Origin: an uncultured Pelagibacteraceae bacterium
GTDB taxonomy: Bacteria > Pseudomonadota > Alphaproteobacteria > Pelagibacterales > Pelagibacteraceae
Assembly: GCA_902587515.1 (NCBI GenBank)
Contig: CACILM010000004.1
Span: 1-52,500 of the forward strand
DNA length: 52,500 nt
Direction: 5' to 3'
Within the stretch, counting starts at the first letter, position 1; each line of letters starts with the position of its first letter. Below the pieces are notes generated by a model, which worked only from the letters and a program-made list of their open reading frames with translations, did no database searches and was not told where the DNA came from. The position numbers were made by a program, and so were the translations under genes. Shown here piece after piece: positions 1 to 8,013 of this stretch.

Positions 1-76
1 TTAAAGAATCCTCCTGGCCGTCATCACAAGACAAAAGATAATCCTTATTATTAAACTTTACGTTTACATTTGCCAT
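1..76 (-). CDS. zapA: Cell division protein ZapA, N-terminal part (cut by window edge)
   Basis: Reading leftwards from the ATG at 76-74 gives 25 codons open to the window edge, beginning [20 protein letters not shown]. This matches the conserved ZapA start: two short beta strands, then a CDDGQE-type motif. ZapA is a small FtsZ-bundling protein that stabilises the Z ring; about three quarters of it lies outside the window. Its start overlaps the end of the coiled-coil gene at 64-387 by 13 bases, so the two are translated as a pair. ZapA, a coiled-coil protein and divergent transketolase is a familiar alphaproteobacterial arrangement. The identification rests on 25 residues and gene order. Confidence 0.75.
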   Translation of the reverse strand, partial: MANVNVKFNNKDYLLSCDDGQEDSL

Positions 77-387
77 TTTTCAATCTCAGATACTAGGTTT
101 TCTGTTTCTTGACTTAATTCATCAATTTCTTGATTAAAGTTTTCTTCAATTTGAGACCTTTTTTTCACTTCAGTTTGTAAATTAAATATTTTTTCTTTTA
201 AATATTTATGCTCCCTTATTAATTCTTGATTTTTTTTTTCAATTTCAGCTTTTTTTTTCATTATTTCATTTTTTTCAGTTTTTATTTTCTCAATTTCATA
301 ATTAGGCTGTGAATAAGTTAAAGTTAAAGAATTAAGTTTATTAATTAGCTGATTTAAATTTTTTTCTTTTTTTTCAATTATGCTCAT
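64..387 (-). CDS. Small coiled-coil protein (DUF4164-like) paired with zapA
   Basis: This 107-aa protein is almost entirely predicted coiled coil, rich in Lys, Glu, Asn and Gln, with long heptad-like stretches from about residue 25 to 100. It has no signal peptide, membrane segment or catalytic motif. It lies directly upstream of zapA and overlaps it by 13 bases. In Alphaproteobacteria this position is often held by short coiled-coil proteins of the DUF4164 type. A role as a structural partner in division, like ZapB next to ZapA, is inferred from position and fold only. The divergent tkt gene starts 57 bp away, so 388-444 must hold promoters for both directions. Confidence 0.6.
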   Translation of the reverse strand: MSIIEKKEKNLNQLINKLNSLTLTYSQPNYEIEKIKTEKNEIMKKKAEIEKKNQELIREHKYLKEKIFNLQTEVKKRSQIEENFNQEIDELSQETENLVSEIEKWQM

Positions 388-444
388 AAAATATTATATC
401 ATATTATTGATATACTTAGTTTAAGTCTATATAGGTTATTAAAA

Positions 445-2427
445 GTGAGCGTGAATTTTAATCAATTATCAAATGCAGTTAGATTTTTATCAATCGATGC
501 TGTGCAAAAAGCAAATTCTGGTCACCCTGGTATGCCTATGGGTATGGCAGATGTTGCCACAACTCTTTTTAAATACCACCTGAGGTTTAATCCGAAAAAT
601 CCAGATTGGATTAACAGGGATAGATTTATTTTATCAGCAGGGCATGGATCGATGTTACTTTATTCTTTGCTCCATTTAACTGGATATAAAAGTGTATCAA
701 TTGAAGATATTAAAAATTTTAGGCAACTTAATTCTATATGCGCTGGACACCCTGAGTATCAAAAAGGAACAGGTATTGAGACAACAACTGGGCCTTTAGG
801 TCAAGGCTTAGGTAATGCAGTTGGAATGGCAATAGCTGAAGAAATTTATAGAAAAAAATTTGGTTCAAATATTATTAATAATAAAACTTATGTAATTGCG
901 AGTGATGGGGACTTAATGGAGGGCATTAGTCATGAAGCAATGAGTCTAGCTGGACATCTAAAATTAAAAAATTTGATAGTTTTTTTTGACAATAATAAAA
1001 TTTCAATTGACGGTTCAACATCGCTTAGTGTTTCAGATGATTACAAAAAAAGATTTGAGTCTTACGGTTGGAGCTTCTTAGAGGTAAACGGTCACAATGA
1101 AAAACAAATTTCAAAAGCGATCACAAAAGCATCAAAATCAAAAAAACCTACAATAATATCTTGTAAAACTATAATAGGATTTGGATCACCTAATAAATCT
1201 GGTAAAGCTTCCTCTCATGGCTCTCCTTTAGGAGATGAAGAAATAGCTTTGGTGAGAAAAAAACTAAAATGGAACAATCAGCCGTTTGAAGTACCTCAAA
1301 AAATACTAGATGAATGGAGAAATATAGGTAACAAGGGTGAGCAACTTGAAAATAAATGGCTTGAAACAGTAAATAAAAAAAATCCTAAAATAAAAAGTGA
1401 ACTTAACAGCGCTGATGAGAAATTGGATTTGAACGGTTTAGAAAATTTAATTCTTCAAGAAAAAGATAAATATTTTAATTCTAAGCCAACTTTAGCTACA
1501 CGACAATGCTCGATGGCCGCTATAGAAAAAATTTCTGCTTTTCTCCCTAAATTAATAGGTGGTTCTGCAGATTTAAGTGGTTCTAATAATACAAAAACAA
1601 ATAATTCTAAAATTATAAACTCTAAAAATTTTAATGGAAATTATATTCATTACGGAGTTAGAGAACACGGTATGGCAGCAGTTATGAATGGTTTAGCACT
1701 TTATGGAGGTATAATACCTTATGGTGGAACATTTTTAATATTCTCAGATTATTGTAAACCGTCTATACGACTATCTGCTCTAATGGGTCTTAAGGTAATT
1801 TATGTTTTTTCACACGATTCGATTGGTCTTGGTGAAGATGGTCCTACTCACCAACCTATAGAACAACTTACTGGGTTGAGAGCTATTCCGAATTTAAATG
1901 TCTTCAGGCCAGCAGATATTAATGAAACATTTGAATGTTGGGAAATTGCTTTAAAAAGTGAAAATAATCCAAGTGCTATTGCTTTATCGAGACAAAAAGT
2001 TCCTTATATCAATCCAAGCAATTCTAAAGAGAATAAATGTGAAAAAGGAGCCTATGTTGTTAATTTAACTTCGCATGAGAACAGTGTAACATTGATTGCC
2101 TCAGGTACTGAGGTAGAACTTGCCTTAAAAGTTCAAAATAAACTTAAAGAAAACAATATCCACTCAAAAGTAGTTTCAATGCCATGTATGGAGCTTTTTG
2201 ATAAACAATCTGAAGATTACCGAAAAGATATTTTAGAAGAAAACTCATTGATCATCACATTAGAAGCTGGAAGTGTGATGTCTTGGCAAAAATATATTAA
2301 AAACAAAGGTACCAATTTAGGTATAGATAAATTTGGTGAAAGTGCTCCTTATAAAGAAGTTTACAAACATTTTAAATTATCAGAGGAAGATATAACAAAT
2401 TTTATTCAAAAAAAATTGAGAGAGTAA
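445..2427 (+). CDS. tkt: Transketolase
   Basis: This is a full-length 660-aa thiamine-diphosphate enzyme of the non-oxidative pentose phosphate pathway, moving two-carbon ketol units between sugar phosphates. Visible hallmarks are the N-terminal substrate motif [12 protein letters not shown] (about residues 22-33), the TPP-binding GDGDLMEG start near residue 154 ending in FFDNN, the central pyrimidine-domain stretch GVREHGMAA, and the [15 protein letters not shown] substrate loop. The start chosen is GTG at 445; a second GTG at 451 is possible. It leads a carbon-metabolism run with pgk only 9 bp downstream. No gap (GAPDH) gene lies between tkt and pgk, although that order is common in related bacteria. 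A separate split transketolase occurs at 44.2-46.0 kb. Confidence 0.97.
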   Translation: MSVNFNQLSNAVRFLSIDAVQKANSGHPGMPMGMADVATTLFKYHLRFNPKNPDWINRDRFILSAGHGSMLLYSLLHLTGYKSVSIEDIKNFRQLNSICAGHPEYQKGTGIETTTGPLGQGLGNAVGMAIAEEIYRKKFGSNIINNKTYVIASDGDLMEGISHEAMSLAGHLKLKNLIVFFDNNKISIDGSTSLSVSDDYKKRFESYGWSFLEVNGHNEKQISKAITKASKSKKPTIISCKTIIGFGSPNKSGKASSHGSPLGDEEIALVRKKLKWNNQPFEVPQKILDEWRNIGNKGEQLENKWLETVNKKNPKIKSELNSADEKLDLNGLENLILQEKDKYFNSKPTLATRQCSMAAIEKISAFLPKLIGGSADLSGSNNTKTNNSKIINSKNFNGNYIHYGVREHGMAAVMNGLALYGGIIPYGGTFLIFSDYCKPSIRLSALMGLKVIYVFSHDSIGLGEDGPTHQPIEQLTGLRAIPNLNVFRPADINETFECWEIALKSENNPSAIALSRQKVPYINPSNSKENKCEKGAYVVNLTSHENSVTLIASGTEVELALKVQNKLKENNIHSKVVSMPCMELFDKQSEDYRKDILEENSLIITLEAGSVMSWQKYIKNKGTNLGIDKFGESAPYKEVYKHFKLSEEDITNFIQKKLRE

Positions 2428-2436
2428 TAGAAGTCG

Positions 2437-3624
2437 ATGGATGAAATAAATTTCTTTCCTAACGATTTAGAAATCAAAGATCAAAAGATAATTCTTAGAT
2501 TAGATTTAAATGTTCCTATTAAGAACAAAGTTATAGAAGATGATACAAGAATAACTTTATGTTTACCTTTTATAAATAGACTAATTGAAAAAAAAGCAAA
2601 AATTATAATTATTAGTCATTTAGGTCGACCAAAAGGTAATGTACCTGACCTGTCTTTAATACCTATCTACAAATATCTTAAAGATGCGCTTAAAACTAAT
2701 GTTTATTTTTTTAGAGGAACTTTTGATGGTGAAACTAAAGAGAAATTTTCACACCTAAAAGGGGGTGAGGTAATATTAATTGAGAATATAAGATTTTTTA
2801 AAGAAGAAACCGAAGACGGCCAAAGTTTTTCAAAAAAGTTAGGTGAACTTGGGGACATTTATATAAATGATGCATTTTCATGTTCCCATAGGAAACAAGC
2901 TTCTATGCATAGTATAACAAAATTTGTAAAAAAAAGCTATGCTGGTCCATTATTAAAAAAAGAAATAATGGCAATAAATCTTGTTATAAAAAATAAAAAA
3001 GAACCGGTCACTTGCATTATTGGAGGATCAAAAATTTCTACAAAGATTAATGTTATTACTAATCTTATAAAAAAAGTAAACAATATAGTGATTGTTGGGG
3101 CAATGGCTAATAATTTTTTTGTTCATAAGAATTTAAAAGTTGGTAAATCTTTAATTGAAAAAAATACAAAAGAGACAATAGCAAATATTTATAAAAAAGC
3201 AGAGGAACATAATTGTAAAATATTAATACCTGAAGATTGTATGGTAGGAACAGACTTTGAAGGAACTGGTAAAAATAAAAATCTTGATGAGATTCAAGAA
3301 AATGAAATGATTTTAGATATCGGTTTCAATACAATCAAAAAAATTCAAAAAAAAATTAACGAGTCAAATACTGTTCTGTGGAATGGACCAGCCGGGTATT
3401 TTGAAAATAAAAATTTCTTAAAAGGCACATTATCGATTGCAGAAAATATCTCTAAAAATACTATTGAAAAATCTTTAATATCTATTCTTGGAGGTGGAGA
3501 CACTCTCGCAGCAATAAATAAAAGTAATGAAAAACTTACTTTCTCTCACTTATCAACAGCAGGAGGGGCATTTTTAGAGTACTTAGAAGGAAAAGACTTG
3601 CCTGGTATAAGTGTTTTAAAATAA
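2437..3624 (+). CDS. pgk: Phosphoglycerate kinase
   Basis: This 395-aa protein has the normal length for bacterial phosphoglycerate kinase, which interconverts 1,3-bisphosphoglycerate + ADP and 3-phosphoglycerate + ATP in the cytosol. Recognisable parts are the N-terminal RLDLNVP motif near residue 20, the SHLGRPKG phosphoglycerate-binding stretch, ENIRFFKEE, NDAFSCSHR (usually NDAFGTAHR), GGSKISTK in the hinge region and the C-terminal nucleotide loop GGGDTLAA. It starts 9 bp after tkt and ends 9 bp before the aldolase gene, so the three are probably co-transcribed. One variation is Ser-Cys-Ser where the usual motif has Gly-Thr-Ala; I see no loss of a catalytic residue. Confidence 0.97.
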   Translation: MDEINFFPNDLEIKDQKIILRLDLNVPIKNKVIEDDTRITLCLPFINRLIEKKAKIIIISHLGRPKGNVPDLSLIPIYKYLKDALKTNVYFFRGTFDGETKEKFSHLKGGEVILIENIRFFKEETEDGQSFSKKLGELGDIYINDAFSCSHRKQASMHSITKFVKKSYAGPLLKKEIMAINLVIKNKKEPVTCIIGGSKISTKINVITNLIKKVNNIVIVGAMANNFFVHKNLKVGKSLIEKNTKETIANIYKKAEEHNCKILIPEDCMVGTDFEGTGKNKNLDEIQENEMILDIGFNTIKKIQKKINESNTVLWNGPAGYFENKNFLKGTLSIAENISKNTIEKSLISILGGGDTLAAINKSNEKLTFSHLSTAGGAFLEYLEGKDLPGISVLK

Positions 3625-3633
3625 ATAATCGCT

Positions 3634-4650
3634 ATGACATTAAATGATATAGCTAAAAAAATGTGCGCTAAAGGAAAAGGTATCCTTGCTGCAGATGAAA
3701 GTACTGGAACAATAGCTAAAAGATTTAAAAGTATAAATGTTGAAAACATAGAAAAAAATAGACTAAATTTTAGACAAACTCTTTTTAATTCAAGTGCTAT
3801 GAAAGATTTTATTGGGGGAGTAATTTTATTTGACGAAACAATAAGACAAAAAACTACCTTAGGTCCATCAATTCCAGAATTAATATCTAAACATGGAGCT
3901 GTACCAGGAATAAAAGTTGATAAAGGTGCTAAACCTCTTGCTGGATCTAGTGATGAAACTGTAACAGAGGGTTTAGATGGTTTACGCGAAAGATTAAAAG
4001 AGTATTATGATTTAGGTGCAAGATTTACAAAATGGAGAGCTGTCTATCAAATATCAGATAAATTTCCATCTACCCAATCTATTAAGTCTAATGCCCACGC
4101 ATTAGCAAGATACGCTGCTTTAGTTCAAGAAGCTAAAATGGTACCGATAGTCGAACCAGAAGTTTTGATGGATGGTTCACATAATATTGATAAATGCTAT
4201 CAAGTTACAACAAATGTACTTAATGAGTGTTATAACGAACTAGAAATACATAGAGTTGATTTGAAAGGAACTGTTCTTAAACCTAATATGGTTATACCTG
4301 GCTCGGAGTGCAAAAATAAATCTAATGCAGAAGAAATTGCAAAAAAAACTTTAGACTGCTTAAAGAAAAATGTTCCAAGTGATGTTCCTGGAATTGCCTT
4401 TTTATCGGGCGGTCAGTCTGAAATTGAGTCTAGTAAAAATCTTAATGAAATAAATAAGATAAATGATAGTAATTTTTTAATTACTTTTTCTTATGGAAGA
4501 GGGTTGCAAGCAAGTGCGTTAAAGGAATTTGGAAAAAATCAAGAAAATGTAGAAAATATTCAAAAAGCCTTTAACCATAGAGCTAAAATGAATGGTCTGT
4601 CATCTAAAGGGGAGTGGTCTGAAGAATTAGAGAAAGAATTTGCGGCCTAA
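3634..4650 (+). CDS. fba: Fructose-bisphosphate aldolase, class I
   Basis: This 338-aa protein is a class I (Schiff-base, metal-independent) aldolase of the animal/plant-like family, cleaving fructose 1,6-bisphosphate into the two triose phosphates. The N-terminal KGILAADESTGTI motif, KWRAVYQI, VPIVEPEVL and VLKPNM are all present; the lysine in VLKPNM (about residue 215) is the Schiff-base residue of the family. The C-terminal SGGQSE phosphate-binding motif and FSYGRGLQ are also intact. It follows pgk by 9 bp and precedes the thiE-like gene by 5 bp. Class I aldolase, rather than the class II zinc enzyme, is the form I expect in SAR11. Confidence 0.96.
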   Translation: MTLNDIAKKMCAKGKGILAADESTGTIAKRFKSINVENIEKNRLNFRQTLFNSSAMKDFIGGVILFDETIRQKTTLGPSIPELISKHGAVPGIKVDKGAKPLAGSSDETVTEGLDGLRERLKEYYDLGARFTKWRAVYQISDKFPSTQSIKSNAHALARYAALVQEAKMVPIVEPEVLMDGSHNIDKCYQVTTNVLNECYNELEIHRVDLKGTVLKPNMVIPGSECKNKSNAEEIAKKTLDCLKKNVPSDVPGIAFLSGGQSEIESSKNLNEINKINDSNFLITFSYGRGLQASALKEFGKNQENVENIQKAFNHRAKMNGLSSKGEWSEELEKEFAA

Positions 4651-4655
4651 AACAT

Positions 4656-5258
4656 TTGAAGAAATTAGTATACTTAATTTCACCTAACAAAATTGATCAA
4701 AATTTTTTCGCTAGTTTAGATAAAGTATTGTCTTTTAAGAACGTAAAGTTTTTTCAATTAAGATTAAAAAATTTTAATCAAAAAAAACTTCTTTATTTCT
4801 CTAAAAGAATTATAAAAATTACCACTAAACATAAAGTTAAGTTTATCATTAATGATAGTTTTGTTTTAGCGTCTAAAATAAATGCTGATGGATGTCATAT
4901 GGGTCAACACGATGGGTCATTTTCAAAAGCAAGAAAAAAACTCAAAAACAAAATATTTGGTATCACATGTCATAACTCAAAAAAACTTGCAACTAATGCA
5001 ATTAAAAATAATGCAAGTTACATTGCTTTTGGATCTTTTTTTAAATCCAAACTTAAGCAAAATACAATAAAAGCTAATCTTAATATTTTGAGATGGGCAA
5101 AAAAGAACATAAAAAAACCAATTGTAGCAATAGGTGGAATAAATAATAAAAATTACAAAAAATTAATAAGATCAGGAGCAAATTATATTGCAATATCAAG
5201 TTTTATTTGGGATAACCCCAAATTAAAACCGGAACTTGCGATTAGAAAATTCAAATGA
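4656..5258 (+). CDS. thiE: Thiamine-phosphate synthase family protein (ThiE-like)
   Basis: This 200-aa TIM-barrel protein belongs to the ThiE/TenI family. ThiE joins HMP pyrophosphate and thiazole phosphate to make thiamine phosphate. Family landmarks are FFQLRLKN near residue 31 (usual form QLR-K), FIINDSFVLASKINADGCHMGQHDG (the IND...GVHLGQ region), ITCHNSKKL (usually G-S-H), IAFGSFF (usually GPIF-T-TK) and the C-terminal VAIGGINNKN with GANYIAISS. Several positions deviate, so a TenI-like or salvage role is possible. The start is TTG at 4656, 5 bp after fba. It overlaps efp by four bases (ATGA), which implies coupled translation. Confidence 0.75.
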   Translation: MKKLVYLISPNKIDQNFFASLDKVLSFKNVKFFQLRLKNFNQKKLLYFSKRIIKITTKHKVKFIINDSFVLASKINADGCHMGQHDGSFSKARKKLKNKIFGITCHNSKKLATNAIKNNASYIAFGSFFKSKLKQNTIKANLNILRWAKKNIKKPIVAIGGINNKNYKKLIRSGANYIAISSFIWDNPKLKPELAIRKFK

Positions 5259-5818
5259 AAATAACTGCCATTGAAATAAAACCTGGAATGATAATTGAAC
5301 ATAAAAATGATTATTGGAATGTTCTTAAAACTCAACATGTTAAGCCTGGAAAAGGTGGGGCTTTTAATCAAGTAGAACTAAAAAGTGTTATCAAAGGTAC
5401 AAAACTGAATGAAAGATTTAGATCAAGCGAAACAGTAGAAAAAGCGGAAGTTAACGAAAAAAAATTTAATTTTTTGTACTTAGATGGAGATAATTGCCAT
5501 TTTATGGATAACAATACTTATGAACAAGTAGAAATTTCGAAATCTATAGCTGGAGAACAGTATAAATTATTAAAAGAAAATTTAGAAGTTACAATTTCTT
5601 TTATGGAAGATAAGCCGATATCAATTGAGTTACCAAACAATATTGAATGTACAATTGAAACTACGGATGCTGCTATTAAAAACCAAACAGCTTCTTCATC
5701 TTATAAACCAGCGATACTTGATTGCGGAATTAAAATTAATGTTCCACCTTTTATAGAAAGTGGTGAAAAAATAATTATTGACACTCGGACTTTAGAATAT
5801 GTAAAGAGAGTCAATTGA
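5255..5818 (+). CDS. efp: Elongation factor P
   Basis: This 187-aa protein has the three-domain EF-P layout: a KOW-like N-terminal domain and two OB-fold domains. EF-P enters the ribosomal E site and relieves stalling at polyproline. The loop with the modified lysine is visible as KPGKGGAF (about residues 30-37), and the C-terminal signature VPPFIESGEKIIIDTRTLEYV is conserved. Lys in PGKGG is the position beta-lysylated in E. coli; whether this organism has EpmA/EpmB cannot be told from this window. It overlaps thiE by four bases upstream and meets suhB as TGATG downstream. Confidence 0.97.
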   Translation: MKITAIEIKPGMIIEHKNDYWNVLKTQHVKPGKGGAFNQVELKSVIKGTKLNERFRSSETVEKAEVNEKKFNFLYLDGDNCHFMDNNTYEQVEISKSIAGEQYKLLKENLEVTISFMEDKPISIELPNNIECTIETTDAAIKNQTASSSYKPAILDCGIKINVPPFIESGEKIIIDTRTLEYVKRVN

Positions 5819-6615
5819 TGAGGCTTAACTCACCGCAAATAAATTTAATTACTAGAGCATGTTTGAAAGCCTCAAAATCTTTGATAAGAGATTTCGGTGA
5901 AATTGAAAATTTACAGGTTTCAATGAAAGCGCCAGGTGATTTTGTTTCATCCGCAGATAAAAGAACTGAAAAAATATTAATAAACGAATTACAAAAAGCT
6001 CATCCAGATTATGGTATTGTTACTGAAGAATCTGGGATAATAAACGATGATAATAACAAAAATAGATGGATCATTGATCCTATAGATGGAACTTTAAATT
6101 TTTTAAATGGTGTACCACAATTTTGTATCTCCGTAGCTTATGAAGAGAATAATGAAATATTGTGTGGAGTTATACTTAATCCTATTACAAATGAAATGTT
6201 TTGCGCAGAAAAAGGAAATGGTGCTTACTTAAATAATTCAAGAATAAGAGTCTCAAATAAAAAAAAGATAAAAGACTCTTTAATTGCTACTGGAGGGCCA
6301 AAGCTAGCAAGTAAAATTAAAGAAAAAATGTTTTCTGAGTATATTGAGGTATCTAATGTGTCCTCTAATGTAAGAAAGTTTGGAAGTGCAGCTTTAGATA
6401 TGGCTTATGTTGCTTGCGGAAGATTTGATGGATATTGGCAAAGGGAAATTAATTTATGGGATATAGCTGCTGGAGTAGTGATAGTAAAAGAGGCAGGCGG
6501 GTTTGTAGAATTTTTTGAGGAAGATACGAAGTATCTATTAAAAAAGAATGTTTTAGCCACAAATTCAAGCATTCATGTCGAGCTAAAAGATTTAATAACA
6601 AAAAAAAGTTATTGA
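5818..6615 (+). CDS. suhB: Inositol monophosphatase family protein (SuhB-like)
   Basis: This 265-aa protein is a Mg2+-dependent phosphatase of the inositol monophosphatase superfamily. The metal-binding motifs are complete: EES at about residue 68, DPIDGTLNF at about 85-93, and the C-terminal WDIAAG with GG. The family hydrolyses inositol 1-phosphate and related sugar phosphates; SuhB also acts with NusA/NusG in rRNA antitermination in E. coli, but nothing here shows that role. I prefer ATG at 5818, which overlaps the efp stop as TGATG, over the in-frame TTG at 5815. It is followed after 32 bp by rpmE. Confidence 0.92.
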   Translation: MRLNSPQINLITRACLKASKSLIRDFGEIENLQVSMKAPGDFVSSADKRTEKILINELQKAHPDYGIVTEESGIINDDNNKNRWIIDPIDGTLNFLNGVPQFCISVAYEENNEILCGVILNPITNEMFCAEKGNGAYLNNSRIRVSNKKKIKDSLIATGGPKLASKIKEKMFSEYIEVSNVSSNVRKFGSAALDMAYVACGRFDGYWQREINLWDIAAGVVIVKEAGGFVEFFEEDTKYLLKKNVLATNSSIHVELKDLITKKSY

Positions 6616-6647
6616 GTAAGAAGAATTATTAATATACAACACGCTTC

Positions 6648-6872
6648 ATGAAAAAAAACATACATCCCAATTATCACAAGATAAAAGTAGTAATGACCGA
6701 TGGAACCGAGTTTGAAACAAAATCAACTTGGGGAAAAGAAAATGATATATTAAAACTTGATATTGACCCAAAATCTCATTTTGCATGGACCGGTGGAAGT
6801 CAAAAAATTTTAGATAAGGGTAGAGTAAGTAAATACAATAAAAAATTTAGCAACCTAAGAACAAAAAAGTAA
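6648..6872 (+). CDS. rpmE: 50S ribosomal protein L31
   Basis: This 74-aa protein matches bacterial bL31: it starts [20 protein letters not shown], has the TWGKE stretch in the middle, and [17 protein letters not shown] followed by a basic tail. It is the zinc-free form: the CxxC pairs of the zinc-binding type are replaced (STWGKE and HFAWTG). L31 forms bridge B1b between the ribosomal subunits. It lies in a run of translation-related genes (efp, rpsU, csp, initiator tRNA, typA), 3 bp before the DUF1013 gene. Confidence 0.96.
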   Translation: MKKNIHPNYHKIKVVMTDGTEFETKSTWGKENDILKLDIDPKSHFAWTGGSQKILDKGRVSKYNKKFSNLRTKK

Positions 6873-6875
6873 TTT

Positions 6876-7460
6876 ATGAGCGGTACACCTTTTATGCCAA
6901 AAGCAACAGCTGTTTGGCTAGTCGAAAATACCACATTAACTTTTAAGCAAATAGCTGAGTTTTGTAATCTACATGAGCTTGAAGTAAAAGGTATTGCAGA
7001 TGGAGATGTAGCAAAGGGAATAAAAGCTTACAATCCCATACTCGCAGGGCAATTATCTAGAGAAGAAATTGAAAATTGTTCCAAAGATCCTTCTAAAAAA
7101 CTAAACTTAATAAAAAAACTTGATGAAGTTGAATTAAAGGAAAGAAAAAAACCTAAATACACTCCTCTTTCTAAAAGACAGGATAGACCTGATGCAATTT
7201 TATGGTTGTGTAAAAACGCACCAGAATTAAGCGATGGTCAAATTTCTAAATTAGTTGGTAGCACCAAAGGAACTGTTTCATTAATAAGAAAAAGAAGTTA
7301 TTGGAATTTCTCAAATCTGAAAGCAAGAGATCCTGTTATTTTAGCTTTATGCACTCAAGAAGCTTTTCAGAAAAGTTTAGAAAAAGCCAGACGAAGAGTT
7401 GAAAGAGAGAAAAAAGCCAAATTAAGAGAGGAAAAAAAGGCTCAATCCGCATCACTATAG
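6876..7460 (+). CDS. DUF1013 family protein (TrcR-type cell-cycle regulator)
   Basis: This 194-aa protein belongs to the DUF1013 family, conserved in Alphaproteobacteria and sometimes named cell-cycle transcriptional regulator TrcR. The opening MSGTPFMPKATAVWLVENT and the second block RPDAILWLCKNAPELSDGQI are typical: two helix-turn-helix-like segments (about residues 9-45 and 105-145), then a charged helical tail ending in an ERE-KKAKLREEKKA coiled region. It starts 3 bp after rpmE, so co-expression with ribosomal protein genes is likely. The biochemical role is not established from the sequence; DNA binding is a family-level inference. Confidence 0.8.
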   Translation: MSGTPFMPKATAVWLVENTTLTFKQIAEFCNLHELEVKGIADGDVAKGIKAYNPILAGQLSREEIENCSKDPSKKLNLIKKLDEVELKERKKPKYTPLSKRQDRPDAILWLCKNAPELSDGQISKLVGSTKGTVSLIRKRSYWNFSNLKARDPVILALCTQEAFQKSLEKARRRVEREKKAKLREEKKAQSASL

Positions 7461-7476
7461 ACAATTTAAGGAACAG

Positions 7477-7521
7477 ATGATAACAACCATGAAAATTAAC
7501 TGGAGGTTTTTATTAAAATAG
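7477..7521 (+). other. Possible 14-codon leader reading frame overlapping the rpsU start
   Basis: An ATG at 7477, preceded by AAGGA, opens a 14-codon frame (a second in-frame ATG is at 7489) ending with TAG at 7519-7521. It covers the rpsU Shine-Dalgarno and start codon in another frame. If translated, it could couple to or compete with rpsU initiation. This may be chance; only conservation of the frame in relatives would make it real. Confidence 0.2.
7502..7506 (+). promoter_or_regulatory. Strong Shine-Dalgarno (GGAGG) of rpsU
   Basis: GGAGG at 7502-7506 is five bases from the ATT at 7512. I see few such perfect Shine-Dalgarno sequences in front of the other genes in this window; most starts lack any recognisable one. 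It is the main reason for placing the rpsU start at ATT. Confidence 0.75.
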
Positions 7522-7706
7522 ACGTAAAAGATAATAATTTAGAGCAAGCAATTCGAGTTTTGAAAAGAAAGCTTCAAAAAGAGGGTTTTTTCAAAGTTAT
7601 GAAAATGAAAAGCACTTACGAGAAACCATCTGAAAAGAAAAAGAGAGTTCAAACAGAAAACCTAAAAAGAATAAAAAAACTCCAAAAACTTAAGAATAGA
7701 TATTAA
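7512..7706 (+). CDS. rpsU: 30S ribosomal protein S21, apparent ATT start
   Basis: Translating from ATT at 7512 gives 64 residues (MKIDVKDNNLEQAIRVLKRK at the start) that match bS21 along the full length, including KLQKEGFF, the STYEKPSEKKKR block and a basic tail. bS21 binds the small subunit near the anti-Shine-Dalgarno and helps initiation. No ATG, GTG or TTG precedes the conserved domain in frame; a stop lies at 7497-7499 and only a CTG at 7500 intervenes. The family normally begins M-x-V-x-V-x-D-N, and ATT falls exactly on that Met. GGAGG sits at ideal spacing. A non-AUG start plus a strong SD suggests translational autoregulation, as for infC (AUU). A base error in the sequence is the main alternative. 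Confidence 0.85.
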   Translation: MKIDVKDNNLEQAIRVLKRKLQKEGFFKVMKMKSTYEKPSEKKKRVQTENLKRIKKLQKLKNRY

Positions 7707-7726
7707 TTAAAATGAGAGGACAACTA

Positions 7727-7930
7727 ATGCCATCAGGTAAAATAAAATGGTTTAACTCTAAAAAAGGATATGGATTTATAAAAGATGATGAGTCTAATAA
7801 AGACATTTTTCTTCACGTTTCAGCTTTAGAGGATTCTAAACTAAGAGTTTTAAAAGAAGATCAAAAAATCTCTTATGATATAAAAGAAGAGAAAGATAAA
7901 TTACAAGCTATAAACATAAAAAAGAAATAA
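7727..7930 (+). CDS. Cold-shock domain protein (Csp family)
   Basis: This 67-aa single cold-shock domain (OB fold) binds single-stranded RNA/DNA. The RNP1 motif KGYGFI and RNP2-like DIFLHVS are both present, with the usual GKIKWFNSKKG opening. I chose ATG at 7727 because the protein then begins MPSGKIKWF, as the family does, and AGGA lies six bases upstream; an earlier in-frame ATG at 7712 would add five residues. It sits between rpsU and the initiator tRNA. CspA-type proteins unfold mRNA structure and often accumulate in the cold, but no thermosensor leader is obvious here. Confidence 0.93.
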   Translation: MPSGKIKWFNSKKGYGFIKDDESNKDIFLHVSALEDSKLRVLKEDQKISYDIKEEKDKLQAINIKKK

Positions 7931-7935
7931 TTTAT

Positions 7936-8012
<77 letters not shown>

Positions 8013-8013
8013 A

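Noticed and set aside
4640-4660. TPP riboswitch before the thiE-like gene
   Set aside because: Only five bases separate it from fba; there is no room for one.
7501-7521. Programmed -1 frameshift joining the leader frame to rpsU
   Set aside because: The site does not match the X-XXY-YYZ pattern, and the S21 homology begins exactly at ATT, so non-AUG initiation explains it more simply.
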